Assembly (NCBI GenBank): GCA_035515795.1
Contig: DATJAY010000002.1
Location: 62,001 to 126,000 of the forward strand
DNA from: Candidatus Acidiferrales bacterium
GTDB taxonomy: Bacteria; Bacteroidota; Ignavibacteria; Kryptoniales; JAKASW01
Reading direction: 5' to 3'
DNA length: 64,000 nt
Shown: piece after piece, positions 37,901 to 45,978 of the stretch
How the letters are laid out: every line of letters begins with the position of its first letter
Position numbering within the stretch: the stretch's first letter is position 1
The notes under the pieces: model-generated
What the model saw: the letters and a program-made list of their open reading frames with translations, nothing else
What the model was told of the DNA's origin: nothing
The model's database searches: none
Program-made: the position numbers and the translations under genes

Positions 37901-38924
37901 GCCGGAGAAAATATTGAGGAGCACCGAAGCGATTCAGAAAGCTACCGCCCGGGGAACCGCACTCGTGAGGCAGCTTCTCACATTTGCCCGGAAAGGCGAG
38001 TCGGTATATGAACGCATCTCGATCAACGATGTTGCTGAGGAGATCATGAGACTTCTCGAGGAAACTCTCCCAAAGACAATCGAGGTAGTGCCGGATCTCG
38101 AGACCAAACTTCCGTCGATCGCTGCTGATTCGACACAGATCCATCAAGTTTTGCTGAACCTCTGCGTCAATGCGCGTGACGCAATGCCGAACGGCGGGAC
38201 GCTCAAGATTAGAACCGGACAATTGGAAGGTGAGTCGCTGGCTTCGAAGTTTCCGGCAGTCTCGCCGGGAAAATATGTTATGCTCGCAGTGAGCGACACC
38301 GGGATCGGAATGGACGAGGAGACGAAGAAGCGGATGTTCGATCCCTTTTTTACGACCAAAGAGGTCGGCAAAGGTACGGGACTCGGTCTGGCACTCGTTC
38401 ACAGCATCGTTGCCAGCCACCGCGGATTTGTGGATGTGGAGACGCAGCTCGACAAAGGTACGACGTTCTACATCTTTCTTCCGGTTAAGGAACGCAAGAT
38501 GGAAAATGTCGAGACGACTGAAATAGCGATGCAGGATGTTCCGGGCGGGAACGAAACCGTTCTCCTGATCGAGGATGAAGAGATGCTGAGAAATCTTGTG
38601 AGAGCCGTCATCGAATCGAAAGGCTACAATGTGCTTGTCGCATCGGACGGCGAAGAAGGAATCTACCTATATAAGAAGTGGCGAAAGGATATCGATGTCG
38701 TCATATCGGATTTAGGTCTACCGAAGATTCCGGGCGATGAAGTCCTGAGGACAATCCGTTCAATGGATTCGAAGGCAAAGTTGATCGCAGCAAGCGGCTT
38801 CATAGAAGGAGACGTCAGATCGAAGCTGCTCGACTTAGGTGTGACTCATTTCATCCAAAAGCCGTACAGGCTTGCGGAAATGATGATGACGCTCAGAGAT
38901 GTCATCGACGAGAAAGCGGAGTAA
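34995..38924 (+). CDS. Soluble multi-PAS/GAF hybrid sensor histidine kinase
   Basis: A 1309-residue protein without membrane helices. In order: three PAS domains (about residues 8-380), a GAF domain (about 390-545, beginning [17 protein letters not shown]), three more PAS domains (about 555-930), HisKA with H947 (GIAHDFNN), HATPase ([14 protein letters not shown]) and a receiver domain with D1239 (VISDLGLPK). From the PAS domain [18 protein letters not shown] to the end it parallels kinase 1 almost segment for segment, so the N-terminal sensors are what differ: soluble PAS/GAF instead of a membrane anchor. The ATG at 34995 has no clear ribosome site, as is common in this group. Confidence 0.93.
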   Translation: MKKRVRKSRSQFGVFFESSSQPMWVYDPASLEFLDVNVAAVAKYGYSRREFLSMTVKDIYPEEDRQQLESRHSRSEEKYLGEHRHRLKDGRIIDVEVNSRTIKIRGTKVVMVVVHDITGHKNVEKVLKEDELLLSSVGQMAKVGGWEFDAATGKGSWTEEVARIHELEPDFEINVEIGLNFYVPESRARIEKAVRESVESGKPFDLELEIITAKGNHRVIRTIGVPVEEGGRVVKVRGSFQDITEQVKTRRELQESEERFRNLYEAAPVGISNITPDGKFIRCNPALERIIGYTEPELQKLLIYEVTHPEDRAANETLMNEIAEGRIRTGSLEKRYIRKDGRIVWVRLVSSGVYDSGGQLLYSVSITEDVTDRKLADDKINRMNRIYAVLSEINETLIRVRDLKKLFEEACRIAVEVGKFKLAWIGTVDEKTGDVDPVSYSGDGGGYLELLDISISPEKPGSRGPVGVALREKRHVVRNDIEHDGVVLPWHTEALKRRFRSSAAFPLMNADRTYGVICFYSSEARFFDEQEVALLRELSSDISYSIENIELDEKHKELSKDRDRMFNYSLDMLSIIGFDSYLKQINPAWSKILGWTNEELLAKPFLEFIHPEDLGPTTEFAAGLARGKAVYSIENRCRCKNGTYKWLSWNCVPLVEEKMVFAVTRDITNQKQSQEQLLVRNAAIESSMSAIGLADMDGKVFYINAAFLNLWAYDHIHDVIGKDISEFSMSAERLQGAIATMKAGKGFFGESKGVKKDGTTFDFQISANIVKSERGEPICIMASFMDITERKRAEEKLNAAYEDLKHSEEKYRSLFEQSKDAIVMARRDGSMIDANPAAVDLLGFDSKDEFLRTNIRDIYAEPEDRKLLLEVLESDNHLKEHEFVLKRRNGELVTVSASITGVRDESSRLVSVLGILRDVTKQKNLETQLVQAQKLESLGTLAGGIAHDFNNILGIIAGYSAFLERRDPGPEKILRSTEAIQKATARGTALVRQLLTFARKGESVYERISINDVAEEIMRLLEETLPKTIEVVPDLETKLPSIAADSTQIHQVLLNLCVNARDAMPNGGTLKIRTGQLEGESLASKFPAVSPGKYVMLAVSDTGIGMDEETKKRMFDPFFTTKEVGKGTGLGLALVHSIVASHRGFVDVETQLDKGTTFYIFLPVKERKMENVETTEIAMQDVPGGNETVLLIEDEEMLRNLVRAVIESKGYNVLVASDGEEGIYLYKKWRKDIDVVISDLGLPKIPGDEVLRTIRSMDSKAKLIAASGFIEGDVRSKLLDLGVTHFIQKPYRLAEMMMTLRDVIDEKAE

Positions 38925-39115
38925 GCGCAAGAATATATCCTCCGAGTTCCAATAGTCGTCGCTGTAACTACCAAATGATAACATAGCAAGAATCGGGTTG
39001 GTTGTTCGCAGTCTTCTTTCTATCATGATTTGAAAAACTTTTTCTCTATTGTGCTTTTGGATCTTTAAACAACTGCAGATTTTCAGAAAGAAGTGACATC
39101 GCGAAAGGAGATGAG

Positions 39116-39937
39116 ATGGCTTCCGAAAAAGATTATATACTGGGAACGCACGATGAAGAGATTTCGCGGCTCGGGCTTCAGCATCTCGTTTGGCGGCCGC
39201 GGGCACTGGACACATGGAAACGCGCTGGCTTCTCTGTCGGCCAAACGATAATAGACATCGGGTGTGGACCGGGTTACGCAGCGTTTGATCTGTCGGAAAT
39301 AGTCGGAGCCTCGGGACACATTTTTGCCATAGACCGTTCCAGGAGATTTTTAGACAACGTCGAGTCAGCGCGGGACCGACGCGGTTACGCAAATATCACC
39401 GCGGTCGAATGCGATTTGGACGAAGAAGATTTTCAGGCCCCGCGTGCGGATGGAGCGTGGTGCAGGTGGATATTCTCCTTTGTGAAACGTCCTCATGAGT
39501 TGGTCAGCCGCATTGCACGAAGTTTGAAGAAGAATGGAGTGATCGTCCTTCACGAATACTTTGACTATTCAACGTGGCGGTTCGCTCCGCGTTCCGGCGA
39601 ACTGGAGGAATTCGTGGAAGCGGTCATGGGAAGCTGGCGTGCGAGCGGCGGGGAACCGGATATAGGTCTCAACCTGCCGGTGTGGCTGGAAGAGTGCGGC
39701 TTCGAGATAACGGAGATGAAACCGATCATCGACATCGTGCCTGCGTCCAGCTTCGTATGGCAATGGCCGAGGGCTTTTATCAATGCGAATCTCGATCGCC
39801 TAGTCGAGCTCGGTCGTATGGATAGAGAAAGGGCGAGGGAGATTTTGCGCGCGGTCGATGCTTGTGAGAAACGCCCCGGCACTTTGATGATTACTCCGGC
39901 CGTCGTAGAGATAATTGCTTTATTAAAGAATCCGTAG
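39116..39937 (+). CDS. SAM-dependent class I methyltransferase
   Basis: A 273-residue protein with a clear AGGAG 5 bases before its ATG. Motif I reads IIDIGCGPGYAAFDL (about residues 45-58), followed by the acidic ribose-binding residue in IFAIDRS and a CDLDEEDF motif. The C-terminal half is helical. Substrate unknown; the overall shape fits small-molecule methyltransferases of the type 11/25 groups. It stands alone between the kinases and the repeat-rich region. Confidence 0.87.
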   Translation: MASEKDYILGTHDEEISRLGLQHLVWRPRALDTWKRAGFSVGQTIIDIGCGPGYAAFDLSEIVGASGHIFAIDRSRRFLDNVESARDRRGYANITAVECDLDEEDFQAPRADGAWCRWIFSFVKRPHELVSRIARSLKKNGVIVLHEYFDYSTWRFAPRSGELEEFVEAVMGSWRASGGEPDIGLNLPVWLEECGFEITEMKPIIDIVPASSFVWQWPRAFINANLDRLVELGRMDRERAREILRAVDACEKRPGTLMITPAVVEIIALLKNP

Positions 39938-40067
39938 CAGGACACCGGTTGAGGAATTTTCTCGCGGCCGTTTTGATGACGGATTACTTTCGCGGAGAAG
40001 ACTCCTTCCGTCCGCCTCTCATTCTTGCATTATTGAATCAACTTGCGGATATTGAAGAAGCCATCAT

Positions 40068-40140
40068 GGAGGGCGGTTTGATTTATTAATCGGTTCACAA
40101 GAGCAAAATGTTTGTGTGCCGGCCAGAAAAACGAAAAACA
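40068..40140 (+). repeat. Degenerate HNH-leader repeat, copy 1
   Basis: GAGGGCGGTTTG, ATCGGTT, and GTTTGTGTGCC line up in order with the leader that precedes the intact HNH gene (GAAGGCGGGCC, CCGGTTTACG, TTTTTGTATGCC at 48410-48464). It is the most decayed copy and ends 44 bases before a secreted-protein gene. Confidence 0.45.
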
Positions 40141-40183
40141 TTTATGACAGGGAGCTTCACCAGAACTCAACAAGGAGTCTAAC

Positions 40184-40969
40184 ATGAGAAAGTTTTGCCG
40201 CATATTCTTTACATCTCTCACATTTCTTGCCTTGACGGCATTCTTGTCCGGGAAAGAAGCCACTGATTGGTCGAAGATCAAGAAACTGCGCGGGAGATTC
40301 GTCATTACCCTCAACAATTACACTTCCGACGAGAAGGCGAAGGCCCTTATAGAATCCTCGATGAGCGGGTTCCTCGTCCAGGGTGAGTTCAAAGCCGAGC
40401 GGGTTCCCTCGAGCGGCACCCTCCTCTACAAAGGAAAAGCCAGCGGCTTCATGTGTATGACACATAAGGCGACCGTCCTCGGGGACACTATGGTAACAAG
40501 CGAACAGGTCTGCGGAGGACCATTTAATGACGGCGAGGCAACTGTCGAGATCATGACAGACGACAACCAATATCAGGTTGAGTTCGAGGGAAGCGTGGGC
40601 GGGAAAACCGTCATCAGCTATCCTCTGTACAAAGCGGCGGCAGACTTGTTCTCGCAAGCTTACGACTTCAATACGAAGTACCACCCCGATTGGACCGACG
40701 ACATAAGGATCGACAAAGGCTTAAGGGATGAATTCACAGAAGCCTCGAAAGGCGTGGACTCAACCGAAGAGGTTACGTTCAGTGCGGCTTCCGTACCGAA
40801 GATGGTGACGAAGCCGGGCCAGAAGTTTCCCGACATGAAGTTCTTCGATCTCCCGGAAACCGGTCAGAAGATCGAGGGATCGGGCGAGCTCCAGCTCATG
40901 GTCTCGACAACCATCATGCCGACAGTGACACCGGCTGCCTGCAGATGGATCGTGGAGGCGGAAGAATGA
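40184..40969 (+). CDS. Secreted protein of unknown function (paralogue 1)
   Basis: A 261-residue protein with AGGAG 6 bases before the ATG and a signal peptide ending near FLSGKEA. It is full-length related to the protein at 45012-45803: shared phrases include DWSK(I/V)(K/R)KL, GKASGF, MTHK, SEQVC and the C-terminus RW(I/M)(V/I)EAEE. I do not recognise the family. It has two conserved Cys-containing stretches (one pair member missing in the paralogue) and reads as a beta-rich periplasmic or surface protein. Its stop overlaps the start of the beta-propeller gene (ATGA). Confidence 0.75.
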   Translation: MRKFCRIFFTSLTFLALTAFLSGKEATDWSKIKKLRGRFVITLNNYTSDEKAKALIESSMSGFLVQGEFKAERVPSSGTLLYKGKASGFMCMTHKATVLGDTMVTSEQVCGGPFNDGEATVEIMTDDNQYQVEFEGSVGGKTVISYPLYKAAADLFSQAYDFNTKYHPDWTDDIRIDKGLRDEFTEASKGVDSTEEVTFSAASVPKMVTKPGQKFPDMKFFDLPETGQKIEGSGELQLMVSTTIMPTVTPAACRWIVEAEE

Positions 40970-42069
40970 AAGAGTTCATACTTCATCATTTTTGCGATAA
41001 TGTATTCGCTGCCGCACTCATCGCGCTTCTCTTCACCGTGGATACACTTGGGCCCCGCGCGCTCTACGCACAGAAGGTAATGGCCACGATTCCGACCGGC
41101 GCCCTTCCTACCGATGTCGTCGTAAATCCTGTTACCGACAAGATCTACGTATCGAATACGTACGACAGCACCGTCACGGTGATAGACGGGGCGAGGAACA
41201 GCACGGCCACCATACATGCCTGTTTTGCTCCTCAGATGCTCGTTGTCAATCCTGCAATGAACAGGATTTACGCGGCGGGATCGGAATCTGTCACAGTAAT
41301 TGACGGAGCTACAGATGACACGATCGACATACCTGTTCCGGCCGATCCGATTGCAATGGCGCTCAACCCGGTCCCCAATAGGCTTTACATCGTGTGCCGG
41401 AATTTCGGTCAGCTTGTAGTGATCGACGGTAAGACCAACGCCGTGTCATTCCTGCCTGTCGGAGGATCGCCGGTGACGATTGCGGCCAACATGCGTACGA
41501 ACATGATATATATCGGAGGGATTTCGGTAGACAGCAGCCTGATCGTGCTCGATTGCGCGACAGGCCGGATGCATGTCATCCTGGATACGATCATAGTATA
41601 TGGCATCACGGTCGATCCTGCTGCAAATAAAATCTATGTCTCTTGCGCGGGACGGCGCACTAATTCGCCCGAAGTATTGGTTGTCGATTGTTCTACCGGC
41701 ACGTTTCACGACATAAATTATGCGGCAGTGGATAACCCCTCGATTGCGCTCAACCCCGCGACCGGCAAGGTCTACGTCGCTGACCGCGGAAGCAGCGACA
41801 TCAAGGTGATCGACGGCGCGACTTACGAAACTACGACATTGACCGGCGGAGCAGGCCAGGGAGCGATGGCGGTCGATGAAGCTCTGAACAGGATTTATAT
41901 AGCTAACTCGAATGACAACACCGTTACAGTTCTCGATGGCAGAACGAATGGGATTACCACCCTGCGTGTCGGGACAAAACCGGTCGCAATCGCCGTCAAT
42001 TCAGTCACACATAAAGTTTACGTGGTGAACCAATACGATAACACCGTGACGGTGATCGACGGGAGATAA
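40966..42069 (+). CDS. Secreted YVTN-type beta-propeller protein
   Basis: The ATG at 40966 overlaps the previous stop and has GGAGG upstream (40954-40958); an in-frame start at 40945 is less likely. The 367-residue protein has a signal peptide ending near LYAQ and seven to eight repeats of about 42 residues with the core NPVTDKIYVSNTYDSTVTVIDG, the YVTN/YncE beta-propeller family found in surface-layer and periplasmic proteins. Coupling with the upstream secreted protein suggests a joint surface role. The last repeat runs to the stop codon. Confidence 0.88.
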   Translation: MKEFILHHFCDNVFAAALIALLFTVDTLGPRALYAQKVMATIPTGALPTDVVVNPVTDKIYVSNTYDSTVTVIDGARNSTATIHACFAPQMLVVNPAMNRIYAAGSESVTVIDGATDDTIDIPVPADPIAMALNPVPNRLYIVCRNFGQLVVIDGKTNAVSFLPVGGSPVTIAANMRTNMIYIGGISVDSSLIVLDCATGRMHVILDTIIVYGITVDPAANKIYVSCAGRRTNSPEVLVVDCSTGTFHDINYAAVDNPSIALNPATGKVYVADRGSSDIKVIDGATYETTTLTGGAGQGAMAVDEALNRIYIANSNDNTVTVLDGRTNGITTLRVGTKPVAIAVNSVTHKVYVVNQYDNTVTVIDGR

Positions 42070-42082
42070 TGCGGATTGTGTA

Positions 42083-42586
42083 GTGCTCCGCACAAGATTC
42101 ATCTCCCAAGTGGATTTCGGGGCCATGCTGCATGTGAGTGCAGCGGTGATTGATGCGGTCTGGAGAACGGCGCAGGTCGTTCGGACGAAGATGCAGGTAG
42201 TTGGGACTGAGATGCAATTAGTTCGGAAGAAGATGCAGGTCGTTCGGACGAAGATGCAGGTAGTTGGGACAGAGATGCAGGTCGTTCGGACGAAGATGCA
42301 GGTAGTTGGGACAGAGATGCAAGTGGTTCGGAAGAAGATGCAGGTCGTTCGGACGAAGATGCAAGTCGTTGGGAGAGAGATGCAATTGGTTCGGACAGAG
42401 ATGCAATTCGTTGGGAAGAAGATGCAAGTGGTTGGGAAAGAGATGCAGGTCGTTGGGACGAAGATGCAGGTGGTCGGGACGGAGATGCAAGTGGTTCGGA
42501 AGGCGGTGCAGGTCTCCGGGGGAATCAGATCCGATCTCGTCGGTGCCATCAGTGTTTGCTTTAATCTTCTGTCCTTATCAAATTAG
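42083..42586 (+). CDS. Uncertain repeat protein encoded by the 21-base array
   Basis: A GTG-started 167-codon frame whose middle is (MQVVxxx) repeated 15 times, flanked by unique ends (RTRFISQVDFG and SGGIRSDLVGAISVCFNLL). The heptads alternate charge (RTK, GTE, KK). No ribosome site is seen. Differences between repeats fall mostly at wobble bases of this frame, but a minus-strand frame through the same bases (CIFVRTT/CISVPTT units, 42001-42549) is preserved just as well, so coding strand and even coding status are open. Confidence 0.3.
   Translation: MLRTRFISQVDFGAMLHVSAAVIDAVWRTAQVVRTKMQVVGTEMQLVRKKMQVVRTKMQVVGTEMQVVRTKMQVVGTEMQVVRKKMQVVRTKMQVVGREMQLVRTEMQFVGKKMQVVGKEMQVVGTKMQVVGTEMQVVRKAVQVSGGIRSDLVGAISVCFNLLSLSN
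42170..42526. repeat. 21-base tandem repeat array, 17 units
   Basis: Seventeen consecutive 21-base units start at 42170, 42191, 42212 and so on to 42506. The consensus is ATGCAGGTCGTTCGGACGAAG with alternation of CGG/GGG and AAG/GAG. The first (GCGCAG...) and last (GTGCAG...) units are degenerate. Unit length is constant with no frame break. A shorter homologue with two to three units is at about 44709-44780. Confidence 0.95.
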
Positions 42587-42652
42587 ACAGTCATTTGAGG
42601 CGGGCTTTTAGACACTCATCAGATTACAAGACAAAAGCGTTTGCATAATAAA
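42546..42652 (+). repeat. HNH-leader repeat, copy 2
   Basis: GCCATCAGTGTTTGCTTTAA through CATTTGAGGCGGGCTTT and ACACTCATC is nearly identical to the copy at 44807-44906, then decays; the HNH start codon itself is lost (GCGTTTGCATAATAA). The next 93 bases to the membrane-protein gene show nothing else. Confidence 0.7.
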
Positions 42653-42745
42653 TAGAATAAAACCTGACCCAATCCAATTGTCTTTATAGAAGTATCAAAT
42701 GATAGAAGAATATTCCAACAACTTTTAGAAAAGAAAGGAAATATC

Positions 42746-43612
42746 ATGCAACGATTCATGCGATTTTTACTGCCTACTCTCTCGACTTTATTGGTCTATT
42801 TCCTTTTTCTTCCGTGGCTGGCTCTACAGCTTGATTACAAGCTCTCATTTGTATGGCGGCTCCCATTTTGGACGGAGACAGTTGCCGCTGTCCTGGTTCT
42901 TGCAAGTGTTGCGGTCATTTTCAGGTATTTCTGGATGTGTGCGTACCATAATGATATGTCATCCTCAGTCAAGATGAATTGCCTGCATATAGTCGAGTCG
43001 GCGGGCACCTGGCTGGGCGGGGTCGGGCTTGCATGCCTTCTGCGTTCGCCATCTCTACTAGGCATAGACGGATTAATAGGAGTTATCTGCATCTTGTACT
43101 CATCACGTTCGGAAGATCCGATGCTGCTGTCTCGATTTGCCAGAACCGTGTTGTCGCAAATCAACCGGATTCCGCGATGGATAATGCTGGTGTTAGTTCT
43201 CGCCGGAACGGCGGCGGGTTTACCATCGCTCAGTGTAGACCGGCAATCGCCGCCAGCCGCGACGGAGCCTGCGATACTGGTACAGGTTCGGTGCAAACCC
43301 GGAACATCCTATCTCTGGAAGGCGGATTTCGATAAGCATATTAGGCCCGCTATCGAGGAGGTTATCGCCAAGGGAAATACGTTTACCGGTCTTCAAGTCA
43401 TCCAGTCAACGCTTCCATGGCAGCCTTTCGATTTCATGCTGATCTACACTGGCAAGAGTTTTTCCTCGCTCGATAAACCCGGCGTGCCTCCTCATTTTGC
43501 GGCGCTCTTCCAGCGCGAGGGGACTGTGCGCGCTCTGGCGGTGCTCAAGGAGATGAATTCTTACGAAGAACAGTCCACAGTCACCATCGTTTACTTGAGC
43601 AAGGTGAGGTGA
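42746..43612 (+). CDS. Integral membrane protein of unknown function
   Basis: A 288-residue protein with AAGGAA 5 bases before its ATG. Three to five hydrophobic helices occupy the first 165 residues (FLLPTLSTLLVYFLFLPWLA, then VAAVLVLASVAVIF and WIMLVLVLAGTAAGL), followed by a soluble C-terminal domain of about 120 residues (ILVQVRCKPGTSYLWKADFD onward). I do not recognise the family. It is followed after 3 bases by the epimerase gene, so the two are probably co-transcribed. Confidence 0.7.
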   Translation: MQRFMRFLLPTLSTLLVYFLFLPWLALQLDYKLSFVWRLPFWTETVAAVLVLASVAVIFRYFWMCAYHNDMSSSVKMNCLHIVESAGTWLGGVGLACLLRSPSLLGIDGLIGVICILYSSRSEDPMLLSRFARTVLSQINRIPRWIMLVLVLAGTAAGLPSLSVDRQSPPAATEPAILVQVRCKPGTSYLWKADFDKHIRPAIEEVIAKGNTFTGLQVIQSTLPWQPFDFMLIYTGKSFSSLDKPGVPPHFAALFQREGTVRALAVLKEMNSYEEQSTVTIVYLSKVR

Positions 43613-43615
43613 GCC

Positions 43616-44539
43616 ATGCATGTTCTCGTGACTGGAGCCGGCGGCTTCATCGGACGCTCGGTAGTAAGAAAAGCGCGGTTGCACGGGTGGAAAGTGACCG
43701 GAGTCGCGAGACGTCCGGGTGCCGAGACAAATTTAGTTGCGGATTTACGCGATCCCATTCGCAATTGGGAAGTCCCCGATGCTGTCATCCATCTTGCTGG
43801 CGGTTTTGCAGGCTGCACAATGAAAGAGCTGGTGGATACCGATCTTGTTATTGCCAATAACCTGATTGAATGGGGAAAGAAAGAAGGAGTGCGGAGGTGG
43901 GTTTTCGCAAGTGCGGCAGAAGTTTACGGCGACATCGACGGCGAAGCTGACGAAGATTATCCGTGCCGTCCCGTGATTCCTTACGGAGAAATAAAACTCC
44001 GTGTTGAAGAGTTGTTCCATGATGCTGGATTTCCTGAAGTAATGGTTTGCCGTGTCGGCGAAGTGTACGGCTCCGACGGCCGCATTCTTCACGAACTGGG
44101 CGGCAAGTTGCGAATGGGGTTTTGTCCGTGGGGAGGCGACGGAAAAGTAAGAATCAGCTTCATACATGTCGAGGACGTCGCCGAGGCGCTTCTTCTTGCA
44201 TGCGAAAAGGCGAAGCCGGGTTTCACCATTTACAATGCAGGCGACAACGAGCCCGCAACGTGGCGGCAGTTCCTCGAGGAGATTGCGTCCCAGCTGCATG
44301 TCCGCGGTCCGTACTATCTTCCCAGACTTGCCGCTTATCTTTATGCGTGGTCGGCGGCGTGGACAGACAGATTGAGCCGCAGACCGCCTAACATTACGCC
44401 GCAGACTCTTCGGTTGCTTGTCACGCCGAAGGTCTTATCGAGCAAGCGTCTGCACGATGAGCTGGGTTTCGTCCCGAAGTATGCGAACATCTATACCGGA
44501 CTCAACGAAGCGCTTCACGTTATGGTGGAGTCGAAATAA
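43616..44539 (+). CDS. NAD(P)-dependent sugar epimerase/dehydratase (extended SDR)
   Basis: A 307-residue extended short-chain dehydrogenase with the nucleotide-binding motif GAGGFIG at residues 7-13, AVIHLAGG, a serine-bearing FASAAEVYG and the catalytic YxxxK (PYGEIKLR), then a C-terminal substrate domain. Such enzymes act on nucleotide sugars or related metabolites in the cytoplasm. It lies 3 bases after the membrane-protein gene. Confidence 0.9.
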   Translation: MHVLVTGAGGFIGRSVVRKARLHGWKVTGVARRPGAETNLVADLRDPIRNWEVPDAVIHLAGGFAGCTMKELVDTDLVIANNLIEWGKKEGVRRWVFASAAEVYGDIDGEADEDYPCRPVIPYGEIKLRVEELFHDAGFPEVMVCRVGEVYGSDGRILHELGGKLRMGFCPWGGDGKVRISFIHVEDVAEALLLACEKAKPGFTIYNAGDNEPATWRQFLEEIASQLHVRGPYYLPRLAAYLYAWSAAWTDRLSRRPPNITPQTLRLLVTPKVLSSKRLHDELGFVPKYANIYTGLNEALHVMVESK

Positions 44540-44565
44540 AGATCCGAAAAAGTATGACGCCTGCT

Positions 44566-44612
44566 CGTCATTCCAACCAATCCCGCCATGCGGGATGACG
44601 GGGAATCTTTTT
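44566..44612 (+). terminator. Hairpin after the epimerase gene
   Basis: CGTCA (44566-44570) with TGACG (44596-44600) encloses CCCGC (44582-44586) with GCGGG (44590-44594); GGGAATCTTTTTG follows. It resembles both an intrinsic terminator and the dispersed GTCATTCC-type repeats of this genome. Confidence 0.5.
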
Positions 44613-44638
44613 GAGACTTTTTAAAGGGTGGTAGAGAG

Positions 44639-44848
44639 GTAATCCGCACAAGATTCATCTTCGAAGTGGATTTTGGGACCAGGCTGCATGTGGCTGTAGC
44701 AGTGATCCATGCGGTCTGGAGAACGGCGCAGGTCGTTCGTACGAAGATGCAAGTAGTCGGGCAGGCTGTGCAGGTTTCCGGGGGAATCAGATCCGATCTC
44801 GTCGGTGCCATCAGTGTTTGCTTTAATCTTCTGTTCTTATCAAATTAG
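44639..44848 (+). repeat. Collapsed second copy of the 21-base-array element
   Basis: From CGCACAAGATTCATCT (44645) to CTTATCAAATTAG (44848) this aligns with 42086-42586, but only two to three 21-base units remain where the other copy has seventeen. The plus frame (MDFGTRLHVAV... from GTG 44666) and the minus frame (to 44811 upward) both stay open here too. The flanks have diverged by substitutions spread over all codon positions, which argues against strong selection on the plus-frame flanks. Confidence 0.85.
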
Positions 44849-44906
44849 ACAGTCATTTGAGGCGGGCTTTGAAACACTCATCGGTTTACAAAATGGAAAC
44901 GTTTGT
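44807..44906 (+). repeat. HNH-leader repeat, copy 3
   Basis: GCCATCAGTGTTTGC...CATTTGAGGCGGGCTTTGAAACACTCATCGGTTTAC...GTTTGT, directly followed by the start codon of a truncated HNH frame. It matches copies at 42546, 47190 and 48350. Confidence 0.75.
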
Positions 44907-44996
44907 ATGCCAGATAAAGAAGTAAAAACGCGATTTGATCTATTACCGATACGCAAAGGTCATAACCTGCAGCGCGTTTCGTGTCACATCCAATAA
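44907..44996 (+). pseudogene. Truncated 5' end of an HNH endonuclease gene
   Basis: MPDKEVKTRFDLLPIRK... is the N-terminus of the intact HNH gene at 48460: the two share nearly identical bases from ATGCCAGATAAAGAAG to CATAACCTGC, with a three-base loss and a frame change that ends the copy at 44996. Only about 85 bases survive, and a secreted-protein gene starts 16 bases later. Confidence 0.8.
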
Positions 44997-45011
44997 CACA
45001 AGGAGGAACTT

Positions 45012-45803
45012 ATGCGCAAGAACCGTTTTCTGTTTTTTGCTTTCATGACAGTCGCATCCATTGCCTTCGCAGCTTTCATGCCCGGAGGCGCCGACTGGTC
45101 GAAGGTCAGGAAGCTCCACGGGAAATTCGTAATTGCTATCGTCAACTACGCTTACGACCAGAAAGAAAGATCGTCCACGGCGCTTCTGATGAACGGCTTC
45201 GTTGCTCAAGGTGAGTTCACTGCCGAGCGCGTAGACTCTTCGGCGGAACGGATCCTCTATGTGGGAAAAGCAAGCGGCTTCCTGAGCATGACGCATAAGT
45301 CGAGCGCTTCCGACACCGATGTTGCGAAGAGCGAGCAGGTCTGCGCCGGAGACTTCAACACAGGGGATGTGAGAATCGAGATCATGCCGGGCGCCAACCA
45401 GTACCAGGTAACCTTCAACGGAAGTCTCCCGGCAGGGAAGACTCTTGTCAGCTACCCATTGTTTAAAGAAATGGAACGAATGTTCTCGAAAGCGTACGAT
45501 CTCAACAGGGCAAAGAACGCAGACTGGGCAGCTGAGGGTCAGACCTACGATGGGATCAGAAACGAATGCACCGGAGCCTTGAAGGACGTGCAGACCACCG
45601 AAGAGGTGAGATTCAGTGCTACAACAATTTCGCAGGCTTCCGTGACACCGGACCAGGCGTCTGTCGTCGCGAAGACTTTTTCCCTTCCGGAGAATGGAAC
45701 GAAGATCGATGGAGCAGGTGAAATTCGGCTCACGGTTTCGACGTCGCTGATGCCTGCGGTGGCCCAGGCCGCAAGCCGGTGGATGATTGAAGCGGAGGAA
45801 TAA
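45012..45803 (+). CDS. Secreted protein of unknown function (paralogue 2)
   Basis: A 263-residue paralogue of the protein at 40184-40969, with AGGAGG 5 bases before the ATG and a signal peptide ending near FAAFMPGG. The whole length aligns, including KASGF, MTHK, SEQVC, NQYQV and the RWMIEAEE terminus. Both paralogues follow a remnant of the HNH leader, so they may have moved or duplicated as a unit. Unlike paralogue 1 it has no beta-propeller gene behind it. Confidence 0.75.
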   Translation: MRKNRFLFFAFMTVASIAFAAFMPGGADWSKVRKLHGKFVIAIVNYAYDQKERSSTALLMNGFVAQGEFTAERVDSSAERILYVGKASGFLSMTHKSSASDTDVAKSEQVCAGDFNTGDVRIEIMPGANQYQVTFNGSLPAGKTLVSYPLFKEMERMFSKAYDLNRAKNADWAAEGQTYDGIRNECTGALKDVQTTEEVRFSATTISQASVTPDQASVVAKTFSLPENGTKIDGAGEIRLTVSTSLMPAVAQAASRWMIEAEE

Positions 45804-45953
45804 TCGAGAGTTTGAATGAACGAATACCGGCCCTATGGGCTCACGATAATCCAACTCTCGCCGGGGTTCTTTCTCTTGTGTTAAGACAGGAGAAAAAGCG
45901 CTATGAGCAATTTATGTTGCGATCGAATGTCAGTGATTTGGAATCTCGTGGGA

Positions 45954-45978
45954 TTTGTTCACTTTCTTTTGCTCACCC
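45954..45978. repeat. 25-base dispersed repeat, copy 1
   Basis: TTTGTTCACTTTCTTTTGCT plus CACCC is identical to 47489-47513. This copy covers the stop codon of the flippase-like gene on the minus strand. The two copies therefore flank that gene. Confidence 0.8.

Noticed and set aside
42170-42526. CRISPR array
   Set aside because: Units are contiguous with no spacers and only 21 bases long, and there are no cas genes.
42001-42549. Minus-strand frame of 182 codons with CIFVRTT repeats as a definite gene
   Set aside because: It is the reverse of the 21-base array and overlaps the end of the beta-propeller gene; no ribosome site is close to its ATG. Kept only as an alternative reading of the array.
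44515-44811. Minus-strand 98-codon frame as a gene
   Set aside because: It runs through the collapsed array and into the 3' end of the epimerase gene; preservation is explained by shared ancestry with the other array copy.
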